Of a stretch of 64,000 nucleotides of DNA, positions 28,952-38,599 are shown piece after piece (positions within the stretch are counted from its first letter, which is position 1; each line of letters begins with the position of its first letter). Source of the stretch: Paenibacillus sp. FSL H8-0079 (GTDB taxonomy: Bacteria; Bacillota; Bacilli; Paenibacillales; Paenibacillaceae); contig NZ_CP150300.1 of assembly GCF_037991315.1 (NCBI RefSeq), positions 4,030,001-4,094,000 of the forward strand, read 5' to 3'. Position numbers and translations under genes: made by a program. A model generated the notes under the pieces. That model was not told the DNA's origin. It saw only the letters and a program-made list of their open reading frames with translations, and did no database searches.

Positions 28952-29023
28952 CTATGATTCCCCTCTCTCATGTAAAACGACCTATATTCCGTGGCTTCAC
29001 GGTACGACAGCATGCTGTACAGC

Positions 29024-29695
29024 CTATTCGGATCTTGTCATTGGATGTTCAAGATCCACATGGCCCATCAGACTCTCGGACTGCTGACCGTCCACCAGTA
29101 AGTCAAGTGATTTAACTTCATCAAACTGGAAGAATGTTTGTTTCAGAGCATCCAGCGCATAAGATTCTCCACCTGCACCAAGACGTGCCGTATCTGGCAT
29201 ATGAATATCCAACGTAAGGGCTCCATCCTTGAACTGAACAGATTTCAATTCAATTTCTTTCGCCCACAGTGGCACAAGTTTAGCGTCTTTGCTCTGTTGC
29301 AATGATTCAAAGGCTGCCTTGTATTTGGCATCATCCGATGCATATGAAATCTCTGCCGAAGCTTTGTGCAACTCCAGTTCTTCTTCATCCGTATAGAATA
29401 CAGTGATCGTTTTCTTTTCATTACCTTCGGAAGTTGCTGGCGTCTCCGTGGACGTTCCGCTAGGCGGAGTAGTCGTCTCTTCTGAGCTGCCTTCCGTGGA
29501 TTCTGAAGGTGTTGTGTTCTCTTCAGGTTCAGCGGTTACCGGTTCGGTAATGGTTTCGCCTTCAACCTCGGTCACATTGGTCTCGGTTCCTGCGCCTTGC
29601 GTCTGATTCGGAGCAGCTGTTGGCTTGCTTCCACATCCAGCAGCAACTGCCATAACCGTTACCAGCAAAGCTGCAATCCATATTTTCTTGTTCAT
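29024..29695 (-). CDS. GerMN-domain lipoprotein
   Basis: 223 residues. Lipobox VAAGC puts the lipid-modified Cys at residue 21, followed by a Glu/Thr/Ser/Pro-rich spacer of about 70 residues. The C-terminal GerMN-like domain (about 95-215) contains ITVFYTDEEELELHKASAEISY, LQQSKDAKLVPLWAKEIELKSVQFKDGALTLDIHM and ALKQTFFQFDEVKSLDLLVDGQQ, typical of spore-germination and sporulation proteins related to GerM. It lies between an amidase gene and the SLH gene on the same strand, which suggests a cell-envelope or sporulation-wall role. Confidence 0.87.
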   Translation of the reverse strand: MNKKIWIAALLVTVMAVAAGCGSKPTAAPNQTQGAGTETNVTEVEGETITEPVTAEPEENTTPSESTEGSSEETTTPPSGTSTETPATSEGNEKKTITVFYTDEEELELHKASAEISYASDDAKYKAAFESLQQSKDAKLVPLWAKEIELKSVQFKDGALTLDIHMPDTARLGAGGESYALDALKQTFFQFDEVKSLDLLVDGQQSESLMGHVDLEHPMTRSE

Positions 29696-29730
29696 TCTAA
29701 CTCCGCCTCCTCAACATAAGGGCTTGTCCC

Positions 29731-31140
29731 TTATTTAATTCCCAGATACTCCTTGATTCCTGCAACAATGCCTTTGGCAACGCTGTTCTGGAAACTTTCA
29801 GTGAACATTACCGCCTCGTCACTCTTGTTGCTAAGGAATCCTCCTTCCAGCAGAACTGCTGGCATTGTCGTTTCACGGGTTACATGGAGACTTGCCGTTT
29901 TCACTCCACGATCTTTCAGTCCGGAAGACTGCAAAAGATACTTGTGCATCACTGTAGCAAGTGCTTTGCTGTTGGAGCGTGTATAGAATGTCTCTACACC
30001 ATTCGCAGCAGCAGGACCACTGTTAGAATGAATAGAGATGAAGATATCTGCTTTTAAGTCCTGTGCAATCTTCACACGTTCTTTTAATGCCAAAAATGTA
30101 TCATCGCTGCGCGTTAACACAACGTCAATTTTGGATTCTTTTTTCAACAAGGCTTCCACTTTCAGAGTCACTGCCAGATTGAAGTCCTTTTCACGTTTGC
30201 CTGATATACCGATTGCCCCAGGATCCTGATCTCCGTGACCTGCATCGATAACGACAATTTTTTTGCCATTATCACCAACTGGAGGGGCAGGCGTACCACT
30301 TTGATTGTTGAGGTCAACCATGATCAGTCCGGAATCATTTTGCACACTGTACCCTTTTGAACTGGACAGATCGATCACAAAACGAAGTGTAGATGGACTG
30401 TTGCTGTATAACGAGTAACGAATCTTAGACACATCCGGATAACCGCTAACGACGAGTTGTCCATTCTGGTTGCTGTCTAGAGCCTGTCCTTCACTGAATG
30501 AATCAGCAAATGCGGTATTCGGCAAGTCTATTACGATTCGATCCGGTCCTGTCATCGTGAAGACGTTCGGCTTCGTACTTCCGCTTGTTGCAATCATGAA
30601 GCGGTTGTCGCTGAAGCTGATGCCGTTCACCAGTACAAGACCTTCCTGATCCGATCCTCCGCCTTCATTGCCAGAGTTCGGAGGTGTGGTTGTCCCGTTT
30701 CCGGAACCTGAATTCTGGGTAACTAATGTTACCGTCTTCGTGGTATTGTTCCAACCCACCTTTAGACCCATTTCCTCACCAATAAATCGGAGAGGCACGA
30801 GTGTAGTACCATTTTTCACGAGTGGCGGGGCATCCAGGTTTACGTTACTGCCGTTCACCGTTGCCGTCTTCTGTCCAACAATCATCTGCATGGCAGTGTT
30901 GTCTTTGCTAATAGTCACCGTTTGTGTTTGCTGCTTCCACTCCACGCTATACCCAAGATTTTCAGACACAACCCGGATCGGAACCATCACCTTGCTGTTG
31001 ATAATTTCCGCCTTCGTATCCGATGGCTGTACGATTTCTTTTCCGTCTAGGATAATTTTCGTGTCTGTTGCTGCATGACTATAGCCCGGGAAAACGAGCC
31101 CAAAGACAAATAACAGTACCAAAAAACCGAACTTCTTCAT
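29731..31140 (-). CDS. N-acetylmuramoyl-L-alanine amidase (Amidase_3) with copper-amine-oxidase-N and AMIN domains, copy 1
   Basis: Secreted peptidoglycan amidase, 469 residues. Signal peptide ending near SHA-A (23). A Cu-amine-oxidase-N-like substrate/wall domain (about 30-145) shows two PIRVVSENLGYSVEWKQQTQTVTI-type units. An AMIN-like beta domain follows (about 170-275), then the zinc amidase (about 295-469). Zinc and catalytic residues are visible: VIDAGHGDQDPG His, GKREKDFNLAV Glu, ISIHSNS His and the late VLLEGGFLSN Glu. It cleaves the muramic acid-L-Ala bond. A paralogue of the same layout is immediately upstream. A glycine/serine/asparagine linker joins the first two domains. Confidence 0.93.
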   Translation of the reverse strand: MKKFGFLVLLFVFGLVFPGYSHAATDTKIILDGKEIVQPSDTKAEIINSKVMVPIRVVSENLGYSVEWKQQTQTVTISKDNTAMQMIVGQKTATVNGSNVNLDAPPLVKNGTTLVPLRFIGEEMGLKVGWNNTTKTVTLVTQNSGSGNGTTTPPNSGNEGGGSDQEGLVLVNGISFSDNRFMIATSGSTKPNVFTMTGPDRIVIDLPNTAFADSFSEGQALDSNQNGQLVVSGYPDVSKIRYSLYSNSPSTLRFVIDLSSSKGYSVQNDSGLIMVDLNNQSGTPAPPVGDNGKKIVVIDAGHGDQDPGAIGISGKREKDFNLAVTLKVEALLKKESKIDVVLTRSDDTFLALKERVKIAQDLKADIFISIHSNSGPAAANGVETFYTRSNSKALATVMHKYLLQSSGLKDRGVKTASLHVTRETTMPAVLLEGGFLSNKSDEAVMFTESFQNSVAKGIVAGIKEYLGIK

Positions 31141-31398
31141 CCTTCACCCCTACCATTCTCATATTTTTTTGCCGCATGTTGTCATTTTCCAACTCCGACT
31201 GACCGCTTGGGCATTACCAGACACCTATTAGACGCCCCTCGCTCTCAAAAGTTGCGAATATATTCCAACATAACAGAAAAAAAACGTTGTCAGATCAAGC
31301 TTTTTTTACATTTTAATGTCTGTTTTTTTCCTTATTTATCAAATATACATCTCTAAACAACGTACTACCCTAACCTTCATATTTACGCACAATTCACT

Positions 31399-32805
31399 TT
31401 ATAGTCCCAAAAATTCAATGATTCCGTCCACAATTGCCTGTGCACATTTGTCCTGGTATTCTTCGGTGAGCATAACTGCTTCATCTGTTGGGTTACTTAA
31501 AAAACCAAGTTCAAGTAACACAGCAGGCATGGATGTTTCCCGGGTCACATGCAGACTCGCTGTTTTAACGCCACGATCCTTGAGTCCTGTTACCGGCAAG
31601 ACATATTTGTGAAGAGTGTCAGCCAAAGTCTTGCTTTCTTTGCGACTATAGAGCGTTTCAATGCCGTTTGGTACGGGTGTAGTGAATTTGTTTCCATGAA
31701 TGGAAACAAAAACATCTGCCTTATTCAATTCAGCAATATCTACGCGCTGTTTAAGCGAAAGCTCTGTATCATCCTGGCGTGTAATGACCGTCTGAATATC
31801 TTGGTATTGTTGAAGGAGTTCCTGCACCTTCAGCCCTACAGCCAGATTGAAATCCTTCTCATAAGCTCCTGACAAACTCACTGCACCAGATTGACGACCA
31901 CCATGTCCCGGATCAATGACCACAATCGTTTTGCCATCATTCGTAGGCACTGCCGGTTGGCTTGTGGGTTCTCCACTCGTGGCTGTCAGGTCAACGAGCA
32001 AGACATTGTTATCTCCAACAGACCATTTGGCTGTGGCCGTCTGAGTCAGATCCAGAACGACACGCACAGTGGAAGGCGTCTTGCTGAACATAGCATACCG
32101 AACTTTGGAAACCAGAGATGAATCTGTAACGAGAATCTGTCCGCTGCCATCCGCGTTAGAGGCTTGTCCCTGAATGAATTCCTGAGAAAATGTCGCTGCA
32201 GGCAGATCAACAATAATGCGGTCTGGCCCACCAAGACTGGACACTTTCGGGCTAATATTGCCGTTTGTCGCTACAATCAAGCGATCTCCGCTGAAGCTAA
32301 TGCCTTGAAGTTCTGTCAGACCGTCCGGGACAGGCGTCTCGACGGGGTCACTGTCGCCTTCCGTTCCAACTACGGGTGGAATGCTAAATAGGCTTACTGT
32401 CTTGGTTCCATTGTCCCAGCCCACACGCAGACCCATGCCTTCCCCGACAAAACGTAACGGAACAAGCGTTGTTCCTTGTTTGATCAGTGGAGGCGAATCC
32501 AGGTTCACCACGTTTCCATTCACTGTAGCTGCATCTTTGCCAGCCGTCATTCGAATCGTGCTGTTTCCTTTTTGAACCTGGACTGACTGGGTTGCCTTCT
32601 CCCACTTCACCTCATAACCCAGGTTCTCAGACACAATTCGGATCGGAACCATAACCGTCTTTCCGATATTTTCTGCAGGTGCTCCCGTCTGCTGATTAAT
32701 GGTTACACCGTCGAGCACAATTGAGGGAGTGGTGTCTGCATGGGCCATGATTGGAAATAAGCATAGAAACAGAAGAAAAACGACTGCTGCCGACCATTTT
32801 TTCAT
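31399..32805 (-). CDS. N-acetylmuramoyl-L-alanine amidase (Amidase_3) with copper-amine-oxidase-N and AMIN domains, copy 2
   Basis: 468 residues with the same order of parts as copy 1: signal peptide to about residue 24 (MAHA-D), Cu-amine-oxidase-N-like domain with PIRIVSENLGYEVKWEKATQSVQV and PLRFVGEGMGLRVGWDNGTKTVSL, AMIN domain, and zinc amidase with VIDPGHGGRQSG, AYEKDFNLAV, VSIHGNK and VLLELGFLSN. The two differ most in the linker and AMIN domain and agree most in the catalytic domain, as expected for an old tandem duplication. The 258 bases between the two genes show no clear terminator, so co-transcription is possible. Confidence 0.93.
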   Translation of the reverse strand: MKKWSAAVVFLLFLCLFPIMAHADTTPSIVLDGVTINQQTGAPAENIGKTVMVPIRIVSENLGYEVKWEKATQSVQVQKGNSTIRMTAGKDAATVNGNVVNLDSPPLIKQGTTLVPLRFVGEGMGLRVGWDNGTKTVSLFSIPPVVGTEGDSDPVETPVPDGLTELQGISFSGDRLIVATNGNISPKVSSLGGPDRIIVDLPAATFSQEFIQGQASNADGSGQILVTDSSLVSKVRYAMFSKTPSTVRVVLDLTQTATAKWSVGDNNVLLVDLTATSGEPTSQPAVPTNDGKTIVVIDPGHGGRQSGAVSLSGAYEKDFNLAVGLKVQELLQQYQDIQTVITRQDDTELSLKQRVDIAELNKADVFVSIHGNKFTTPVPNGIETLYSRKESKTLADTLHKYVLPVTGLKDRGVKTASLHVTRETSMPAVLLELGFLSNPTDEAVMLTEEYQDKCAQAIVDGIIEFLGL

Positions 32806-33155
32806 ACCTCATCCACCATTCTTTTTGTCATTTGAACATCCGACCTGATTCTCTGTAGCGTAACATCAATGACGCTATGTAACCTTCCATAATCTACTAA
32901 TCAGTTTATCAGATATTCCCCCTTCATCCGGTTACAACGTTGTCATATTCAGTCGGAAATAAGGTGATAAAAGGAGATGGCTTTTCAAGCACAGTTTACT
33001 TTTCACATGAATGTATATCGATTTCGTTTCAAGGCTGTCATATATTGACGTTATTACATCGATTAATGTAACTTTAAAGTATACATATACTGGCACAGGA
33101 AGTATTGCAAAAAAAATTGATTATTAGATAAAAAATACGATTAGGAGGGAAATGA
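32806..33155. other. Intergenic region between divergent amidase and hypothetical genes
   Basis: 350 bases without a supported gene. It must contain the divergent promoters of the amidase (minus) and the 33156 gene (plus). A plausible plus-strand -10 is TATACT at about 33087, but no good -35 accompanies it. No riboswitch or repeat recognised. Confidence 0.4.
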
Positions 33156-33725
33156 ATGCTCACTCTATATAAGAAAGAATCAGATGGCAAGATACTTTAT
33201 GCGGAATACTGGCTAGAAGAAGGACAAGTTGTGGAACATATCGGTACAGTCGGGACTTATGGTACAACGACCAGAACAGATTTTCCGGTTGCATATCGTG
33301 ATGAGACTGAATATAAAAATGATTTTCTAACGCGCTTCACAGACCAGGGCTATGACCAAGCTTCCAATCAGTACAGTTATATATTACTCGTCCAATACCC
33401 CATGAAGAGTATGGCAGGAAGTAAACGTGATCTGTGGCTCAAGGATAAGGCTAGTGAAGCACTGATCAGTGAGTTGGGCTGGAAAGGGCTAGGCGTTGTC
33501 GATGGGCATGATATGGGTAAGACAGCAAATCCAGTCACGGCGTTCGCATTGAATATATACTGCTATGTTGTGGATGAAAAACTGGGGATTCAAGCCATTA
33601 AGCGTGTGCTTAAAGAGACGCGACTGGACTACACCCAAATCAAAATTGCATCCAGAGAATTGGAGAATGACGGGGAGTATGTGTTGAAGTATTCAGCTAA
33701 GAAGGATCAGGAGTTCTACGTATAG
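33156..33725 (+). CDS. Hypothetical protein, possible WGR-like N-terminus
   Basis: 189 residues, preceded by GGAGGG 6 bases before the ATG. No signal peptide or membrane segment. The N-terminus LYKKESDGKILYAEYWLEEGQVVEHIGTVGTYGTTTRT resembles the tryptophan/glycine-rich small domains that read a query strand in some nucleic-acid proteins, though the WGR hallmark itself is not present. The C-terminal half has LGWKGLGVVDGHDMGKTANPVTAFALNIYCYVVDEKLGIQAIKRVLKE, a pattern of a conserved but uncharacterised domain. It is the only plus-strand gene in its neighbourhood and is transcribed alone. No function assigned. Confidence 0.8.
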   Translation: MLTLYKKESDGKILYAEYWLEEGQVVEHIGTVGTYGTTTRTDFPVAYRDETEYKNDFLTRFTDQGYDQASNQYSYILLVQYPMKSMAGSKRDLWLKDKASEALISELGWKGLGVVDGHDMGKTANPVTAFALNIYCYVVDEKLGIQAIKRVLKETRLDYTQIKIASRELENDGEYVLKYSAKKDQEFYV

Positions 33726-33760
33726 ATGACTCATTAATATAAATTAGCTTCTGAAATTAC

Positions 33761-33817
33761 AAAAAGCTTCTGTCTCACCGATAGGACATGGTTCCTTTGG
33801 GGAGACAGAAGCTTTTT
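33761..33817. terminator. Bidirectional terminator between hypothetical gene and leuD
   Basis: Stem AAAAAGCTTCTGTCTC / GAGACAGAAGCTTTTT with T runs on both strands. It serves the convergent 33156 gene and the leuCD operon. Confidence 0.88.
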
Positions 33818-33838
33818 ACTTGTCTGATACTTTACCGA

Positions 33839-34441
33839 TTAACCGAACAGTTTTGCCGCGTGGCGTTGTTCATACGCAGCGATTTCATCATCATGTTGAA
33901 GGGTGAGACCGATATCGTCCAGTCCTTGCAGCAGGAATTGTCGACGGTGCTCATCCAGATCAAAATCGATATGCAGTCCGTATGCATCGGTAATCGTTTT
34001 GCTTTCCAGATTCACATTCATCTCATAGCCTTCATGTGTTGCTGTACGTTGGAACAAGTCTTCAACTTGCTCTTCTGACAGCTTGATTGGCAAGATTCCG
34101 TTCTTAAAGCAGTTATTATAGAAGATGTCCGCATAAGATGGAGCGATGACACAACGGAATCCGTAATCCATAATCGCCCATGGCGCATGCTCACGGGAAG
34201 ATCCACAGCCAAAGTTGGCACGTGAGATCAGGATGGATGCCCCTTCGTAACGAGGTTTGTTCATTTCAAAAGAAGGAATGTTGTTACCCTCTTCATCGAA
34301 ACGCCATTCATAGAACAAAAATTGTCCAAATCCGGTACGCTCAATCCGTTTCAGGAACTGTTTTGGAATGATTGCATCTGTATCTACATTGACCCGGTCT
34401 ACCGGTGCAACGATGCCTTGTAATGTTTTGAATTCTTCCAT
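33839..34441 (-). CDS. leuD: 3-isopropylmalate dehydratase small subunit
   Basis: 200 residues. Small subunit of isopropylmalate isomerase, the second leucine-specific step. Hallmarks: VDRVNVDTDAIIPKQFLKRIERTGFG near the N-terminus and GCGSSREHAPWAIMDYGFRCVIAPSYADIFYNNCFKNGILPI in the swivelling domain. It follows leuC with a 31-base gap and has GGGAGAA before the ATG. It needs the LeuC subunit for the Fe-S cluster. Confidence 0.97.
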   Translation of the reverse strand: MEEFKTLQGIVAPVDRVNVDTDAIIPKQFLKRIERTGFGQFLFYEWRFDEEGNNIPSFEMNKPRYEGASILISRANFGCGSSREHAPWAIMDYGFRCVIAPSYADIFYNNCFKNGILPIKLSEEQVEDLFQRTATHEGYEMNVNLESKTITDAYGLHIDFDLDEHRRQFLLQGLDDIGLTLQHDDEIAAYEQRHAAKLFG

Positions 34442-34472
34442 ATTAAACGTTCTCCCTTCTGTCTGTTATTGA

Positions 34473-35894
<1,422 letters not shown>

Positions 35895-36024
35895 CATTTT
35901 CACCTCATCATAAGTTCGGTCCTTGGAAGAGCCTCGTGTTTTCCTCTAAAAAGTGAAGCTCTTGAATGACATAAATATATCACCCTGTCCTTCATTGTTC
36001 CAAGATATAATATCTATAGATGTA

Positions 36025-36039
36025 ATAGGTTTAACCTAT
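36025..36039. promoter_or_regulatory. LysR-type operator candidate upstream of leuC
   Basis: Perfect 15-base dyad ATAGGTT-T-AACCTAT containing the T-N11-A core of LysR-type sites. It lies about 130 bases before leuC, next to a leuC -10-like TATTAT whose -35 is poor, as expected for an activator-dependent promoter. The regulator at 36275 is the obvious candidate. Confidence 0.6.
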
Positions 36040-36061
36040 AATGAGGAAAAGACAAATAAAC

Positions 36062-36084
36062 CACTGCTCATAGCAGAGGTTTTA
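36062..36084. other. Short hairpin between LysR site and Fur box
   Basis: CTGCT-CAT-AGCAG core extended by AAACC/GGTTT with one mismatch. T-rich sequence follows on both strands (TTTTAATTG on plus, TTTATTTG on minus). It may insulate the divergent transcripts. Confidence 0.4.
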
Positions 36085-36086
36085 AT

Positions 36087-36106
36087 TGATAACAATTATC
36101 ATTATC
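36087..36106. promoter_or_regulatory. Fur box in leuC-lysR intergenic region
   Basis: GATAACAATTATCATTATC at 36088-36106 matches 16 of 19 Fur consensus positions; TGATAACAATTATCA at 36087-36101 matches 14 of the 15 positions of the 7-1-7 motif when the central base is free. No siderophore or iron gene adjoins. A plus-strand TATACT (36117-36122) and a minus-strand TTGACA further out leave the controlled transcript unclear. Confidence 0.65.
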
Positions 36107-36234
36107 AGATAAGTCTTATACTACGTTCCCGCTTCTTCGCTGTCAATGCTTTTATACAAAATAAAGAAGCACCTTCTTGGAACTTGACTTTACCAGTATT
36201 GTTCCTGCATAGAGAATGATTTCTTCATCTGTAG

Positions 36235-36243
36235 TGATATAAT
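36235..36243 (+). promoter_or_regulatory. Extended -10 promoter of lysR
   Basis: TGATATAAT matches the extended -10 consensus TGNTATAAT, 32 bases before the lysR start. The -35 position is weak, as is common with extended -10 promoters. Confidence 0.6.
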
Positions 36244-36274
36244 GGTGGCATAACGAAAGGAATGACCAATAACG

Positions 36275-37195
36275 ATGGAATTCAGACAACTTCAATATAC
36301 GTTGCAAATTGCGGCTGAACGCAATTTCTCACGAGCAGCAGAGAAGCTGCATATTGCTCAACCTTCATTAAGCCAGCAATTATCCAAATTGGAAAAAGAA
36401 TTGGGAGTCCTGCTATTTCAGCGTAATACGAGTACCGTGGAGTTAACCCATGCCGGTGTTACGTTTGTCGAGCAAGCCCAAAAGATCGTAGATGCCGTGG
36501 AGCTATTGCGTCAGGAGATGTCAGACATCTCCCAGCTACGCAAAGGTAAAGTCGTTGTGGGCAGCATGCCCATCACAGGCTCACACCTGCTCCCACACGT
36601 GCTTCCTGCGTTCCAACAAGCGTATCCCGAGATTGAAGTCACCTTATTGGAAGACTCCGGGCTTACGCTTGAGAAATTGACAGCAAGCGGCAAAGCAGAT
36701 CTCAGTCTGCTATCGCTTCCTTTACAAGAGCCAAGTCTCGCCTACGTTGCCATTGGAGAGGAAAAGATTGATCTGGCAGTTCCCCCGAATCACCCTTTGG
36801 CACGCAGGGCAGATCCGGAACATCCGCTTCCTGTGCGAATTGAAGAACTTCGGGATGAACCCTTTGTTGTATTGAAAAAAGGACAGGGCTTCCGCAAACT
36901 TACATTTGATCTCTGTGAGCAGGCTGGTTTTGATCCCCAAGTTGTGTTTGAAAGCACAAATATTGAAACCGTTCAGTCGCTGGTCGCCACTGGTATGGGC
37001 ATTACACTGGTTCCACGCTTTATCGCCCGTGCCCCGCGCAGTGAATTCGTGCCTGTATACGTCCCACTCGCTGAGCCGACACCCAGCAGAACACTTGTTG
37101 TGGCTTATCGTCAAGGCAGAGTGCTGTCGAAGGCAGCCGAAGCATTCATTCATACGTTTCAACAAACCGTGGCCGAACTGTCAAAAGGAGACTAA
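36275..37195 (+). CDS. LysR-family transcriptional regulator
   Basis: 306 residues. N-terminal winged helix-turn-helix MEFRQLQYTLQIAAERNFSRAAEKLHIAQPSLSQQLSKLEKELGVLLFQR (1-50), a linker helix, and a periplasmic-binding-protein-like effector domain (about 90-295). It is divergently transcribed from leuCD across 380 bases containing a T-N11-A palindrome, the usual relation between a LysR regulator and its target. The effector could be a leucine-pathway intermediate, but nothing in the sequence shows it. It resembles the AlsR/YwbI group in length and N-terminus. Confidence 0.92.
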   Translation: MEFRQLQYTLQIAAERNFSRAAEKLHIAQPSLSQQLSKLEKELGVLLFQRNTSTVELTHAGVTFVEQAQKIVDAVELLRQEMSDISQLRKGKVVVGSMPITGSHLLPHVLPAFQQAYPEIEVTLLEDSGLTLEKLTASGKADLSLLSLPLQEPSLAYVAIGEEKIDLAVPPNHPLARRADPEHPLPVRIEELRDEPFVVLKKGQGFRKLTFDLCEQAGFDPQVVFESTNIETVQSLVATGMGITLVPRFIARAPRSEFVPVYVPLAEPTPSRTLVVAYRQGRVLSKAAEAFIHTFQQTVAELSKGD

Positions 37196-37238
37196 GGAAT
37201 TTCTCCTATGGTATAGGTACATTTCATACTGAACCAAA

Positions 37239-37272
37239 ACAAAGGCTTGACCCAAATGGGCCAAGCCTTTGT
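37239..37272. terminator. Terminator-like hairpin after lysR
   Basis: Stem ACAAAGGCTTG / CAAGCCTTTGT enclosing CCAAATGGG. The plus-strand tail is weak in T; the minus-strand tail is TTTTGG. The rest of 37196-37428 holds no supported gene. Confidence 0.6.
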
Positions 37273-37428
37273 CATATACTCGTTTCCCGCATCCGCAGGA
37301 TAGAGTTCTTACATTGCAATCATAGTATCTGGTTACAGTACAATGTTGCTTGTTAAGTCGTTTAGCTTCAATGCTAATTTATAATGTTAACGTAGAAACG
37401 TACATAAGAATACTTCATGTTTGGCGGT

Positions 37429-37614
37429 TTATTTTCGCAAATTACGATCGCTTGTCAGCCTGTTTTGCTGATTCATGAAACGGCCTTCGTCCTGAACAGT
37501 TGAATCAGGGGGTGATAGCCCTCCTGCTCCATTCTCTAAGAATGCCCTTAAGTGATCTTCCCTTGTGTTATCCTGTTCCAGTCTCCTGAGCGTATCTTTC
37601 ACATGGTTGTCCAT
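37429..37614 (-). CDS. Small hypothetical protein
   Basis: 61 residues, hydrophilic and charged (MDNHVKDTLRRLEQDNTREDHLRAFLENGAGG), with no signal peptide or membrane segment. AAGGAGG is present but 11 bases from the ATG, slightly far. Codon use is like the neighbours. It precedes nothing on the same strand within 200 bases, so it would be the distal gene after the nitrilase-family gene upstream, or a single gene. Reality is probable, not certain; function unknown. Confidence 0.55.
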   Translation of the reverse strand: MDNHVKDTLRRLEQDNTREDHLRAFLENGAGGLSPPDSTVQDEGRFMNQQNRLTSDRNLRK

Positions 37615-37704
37615 TGATTGATCATCCTCCTTGGTGACGGGATAGTTATCATTACCCGCCTCCTGGAAGAATAAACGCTCCGATGAAAATTTTATTCCGC
37701 TTTT

Positions 37705-38526
37705 TTATTTTTCGCCAAAATAAACGCCAGGTCGACGGTCTTCAAATACGGGAATCCGTCCGCGAACCTCATCTACCAGAGATGGACGAATAATTCCGGT
37801 CACGATCTCTTCCCCTTCGCCACCTTCAGCTACAATCTCACCCCAAGGATCAATGATGAGAGAGTGTCCGAAAAATTCGGTCTCCCCCCCTTTACCTACG
37901 CGGTTACAGGCGATCACATACATCTGGTTCTCAATCGCTCGTGCCGTAAGCAACGTACGCCAGTGGTGTAGACGAGGGTTCGGCCATTCGGCCGGTACAA
38001 TCAATGCCTTGGCACCGTTCAAAGCAAGTGTGCGGGCAAGTTCCGGAAACCGGATATCATAACAGATCGAAGCACCAGCTGTAAGACCGTTCTCCAACTC
38101 AAAAATTTCAGGTTCCGCACCAGGCTGTAGATATTTCTCCTCATCCATCAGACGGAACAAATGTAATTTATCGTATCGTGTTACCTGTTTTCCTTCACGA
38201 TTATAAGCGTACATTGTATTGTATATTTGACCATCCCGTTTCTCGGCGATTGAACCGCCAACGATGGAAATTTGATGTTTTTGAGCAAAAGCAGACAGCC
38301 ACTCCCGTGATTTCTGGCCTTCCGGGTCAGCGAGTTCATGAATTTGCGTCAAAGCGTATCCGGTATTCCACATCTCAGGTAGCACAGCCAGCCCTAGATC
38401 CGGATATTGTTCTACCGCACGTTCAAGCAACGTCTGCATATGTTTATGATTGGCCTCAGGGTCTCCGAGCTGAATATCGCCCTGAATCAGGGCTACACGC
38501 ATTTCTCCCTGTTGTTTTTCTGTCAT
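37705..38526 (-). CDS. Carbon-nitrogen hydrolase (nitrilase superfamily, omega-amidase-like)
   Basis: 273 residues from ATG 38526, which has AGAGGAG 8 bases upstream. The Glu-Lys-Cys catalytic triad is visible: Glu51 in LPEMWNTGY, Lys120 in YDKLHLF, and Cys155 in ASICYDIRFPEL. The motif set fits omega-amidases/ketoglutaramate amidases such as YafV and the MtnU type, which in some bacteria act in methionine salvage by removing the ketoglutaramate left after MtnE transamination. Methionine-salvage genes do occur 4-10 kb away in this window, but this gene is on the other strand and separate. Confidence 0.9.
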   Translation of the reverse strand: MTEKQQGEMRVALIQGDIQLGDPEANHKHMQTLLERAVEQYPDLGLAVLPEMWNTGYALTQIHELADPEGQKSREWLSAFAQKHQISIVGGSIAEKRDGQIYNTMYAYNREGKQVTRYDKLHLFRLMDEEKYLQPGAEPEIFELENGLTAGASICYDIRFPELARTLALNGAKALIVPAEWPNPRLHHWRTLLTARAIENQMYVIACNRVGKGGETEFFGHSLIIDPWGEIVAEGGEGEEIVTGIIRPSLVDEVRGRIPVFEDRRPGVYFGEK

Positions 38527-38599
38527 GACAAGCACTCCTCTGAACCGTAATACCTGCTATCATAGCTTGATCTTCCTGAGGACTGCAAGCCTGTTTTCG

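Noticed and set aside
35953..36219. 88-codon plus-strand frame in the leuC-lysR gap
   Set aside because: No ribosome binding site, it spans the Fur box, LysR dyad and hairpin, and the protein looks like translated non-coding AT-rich DNA.
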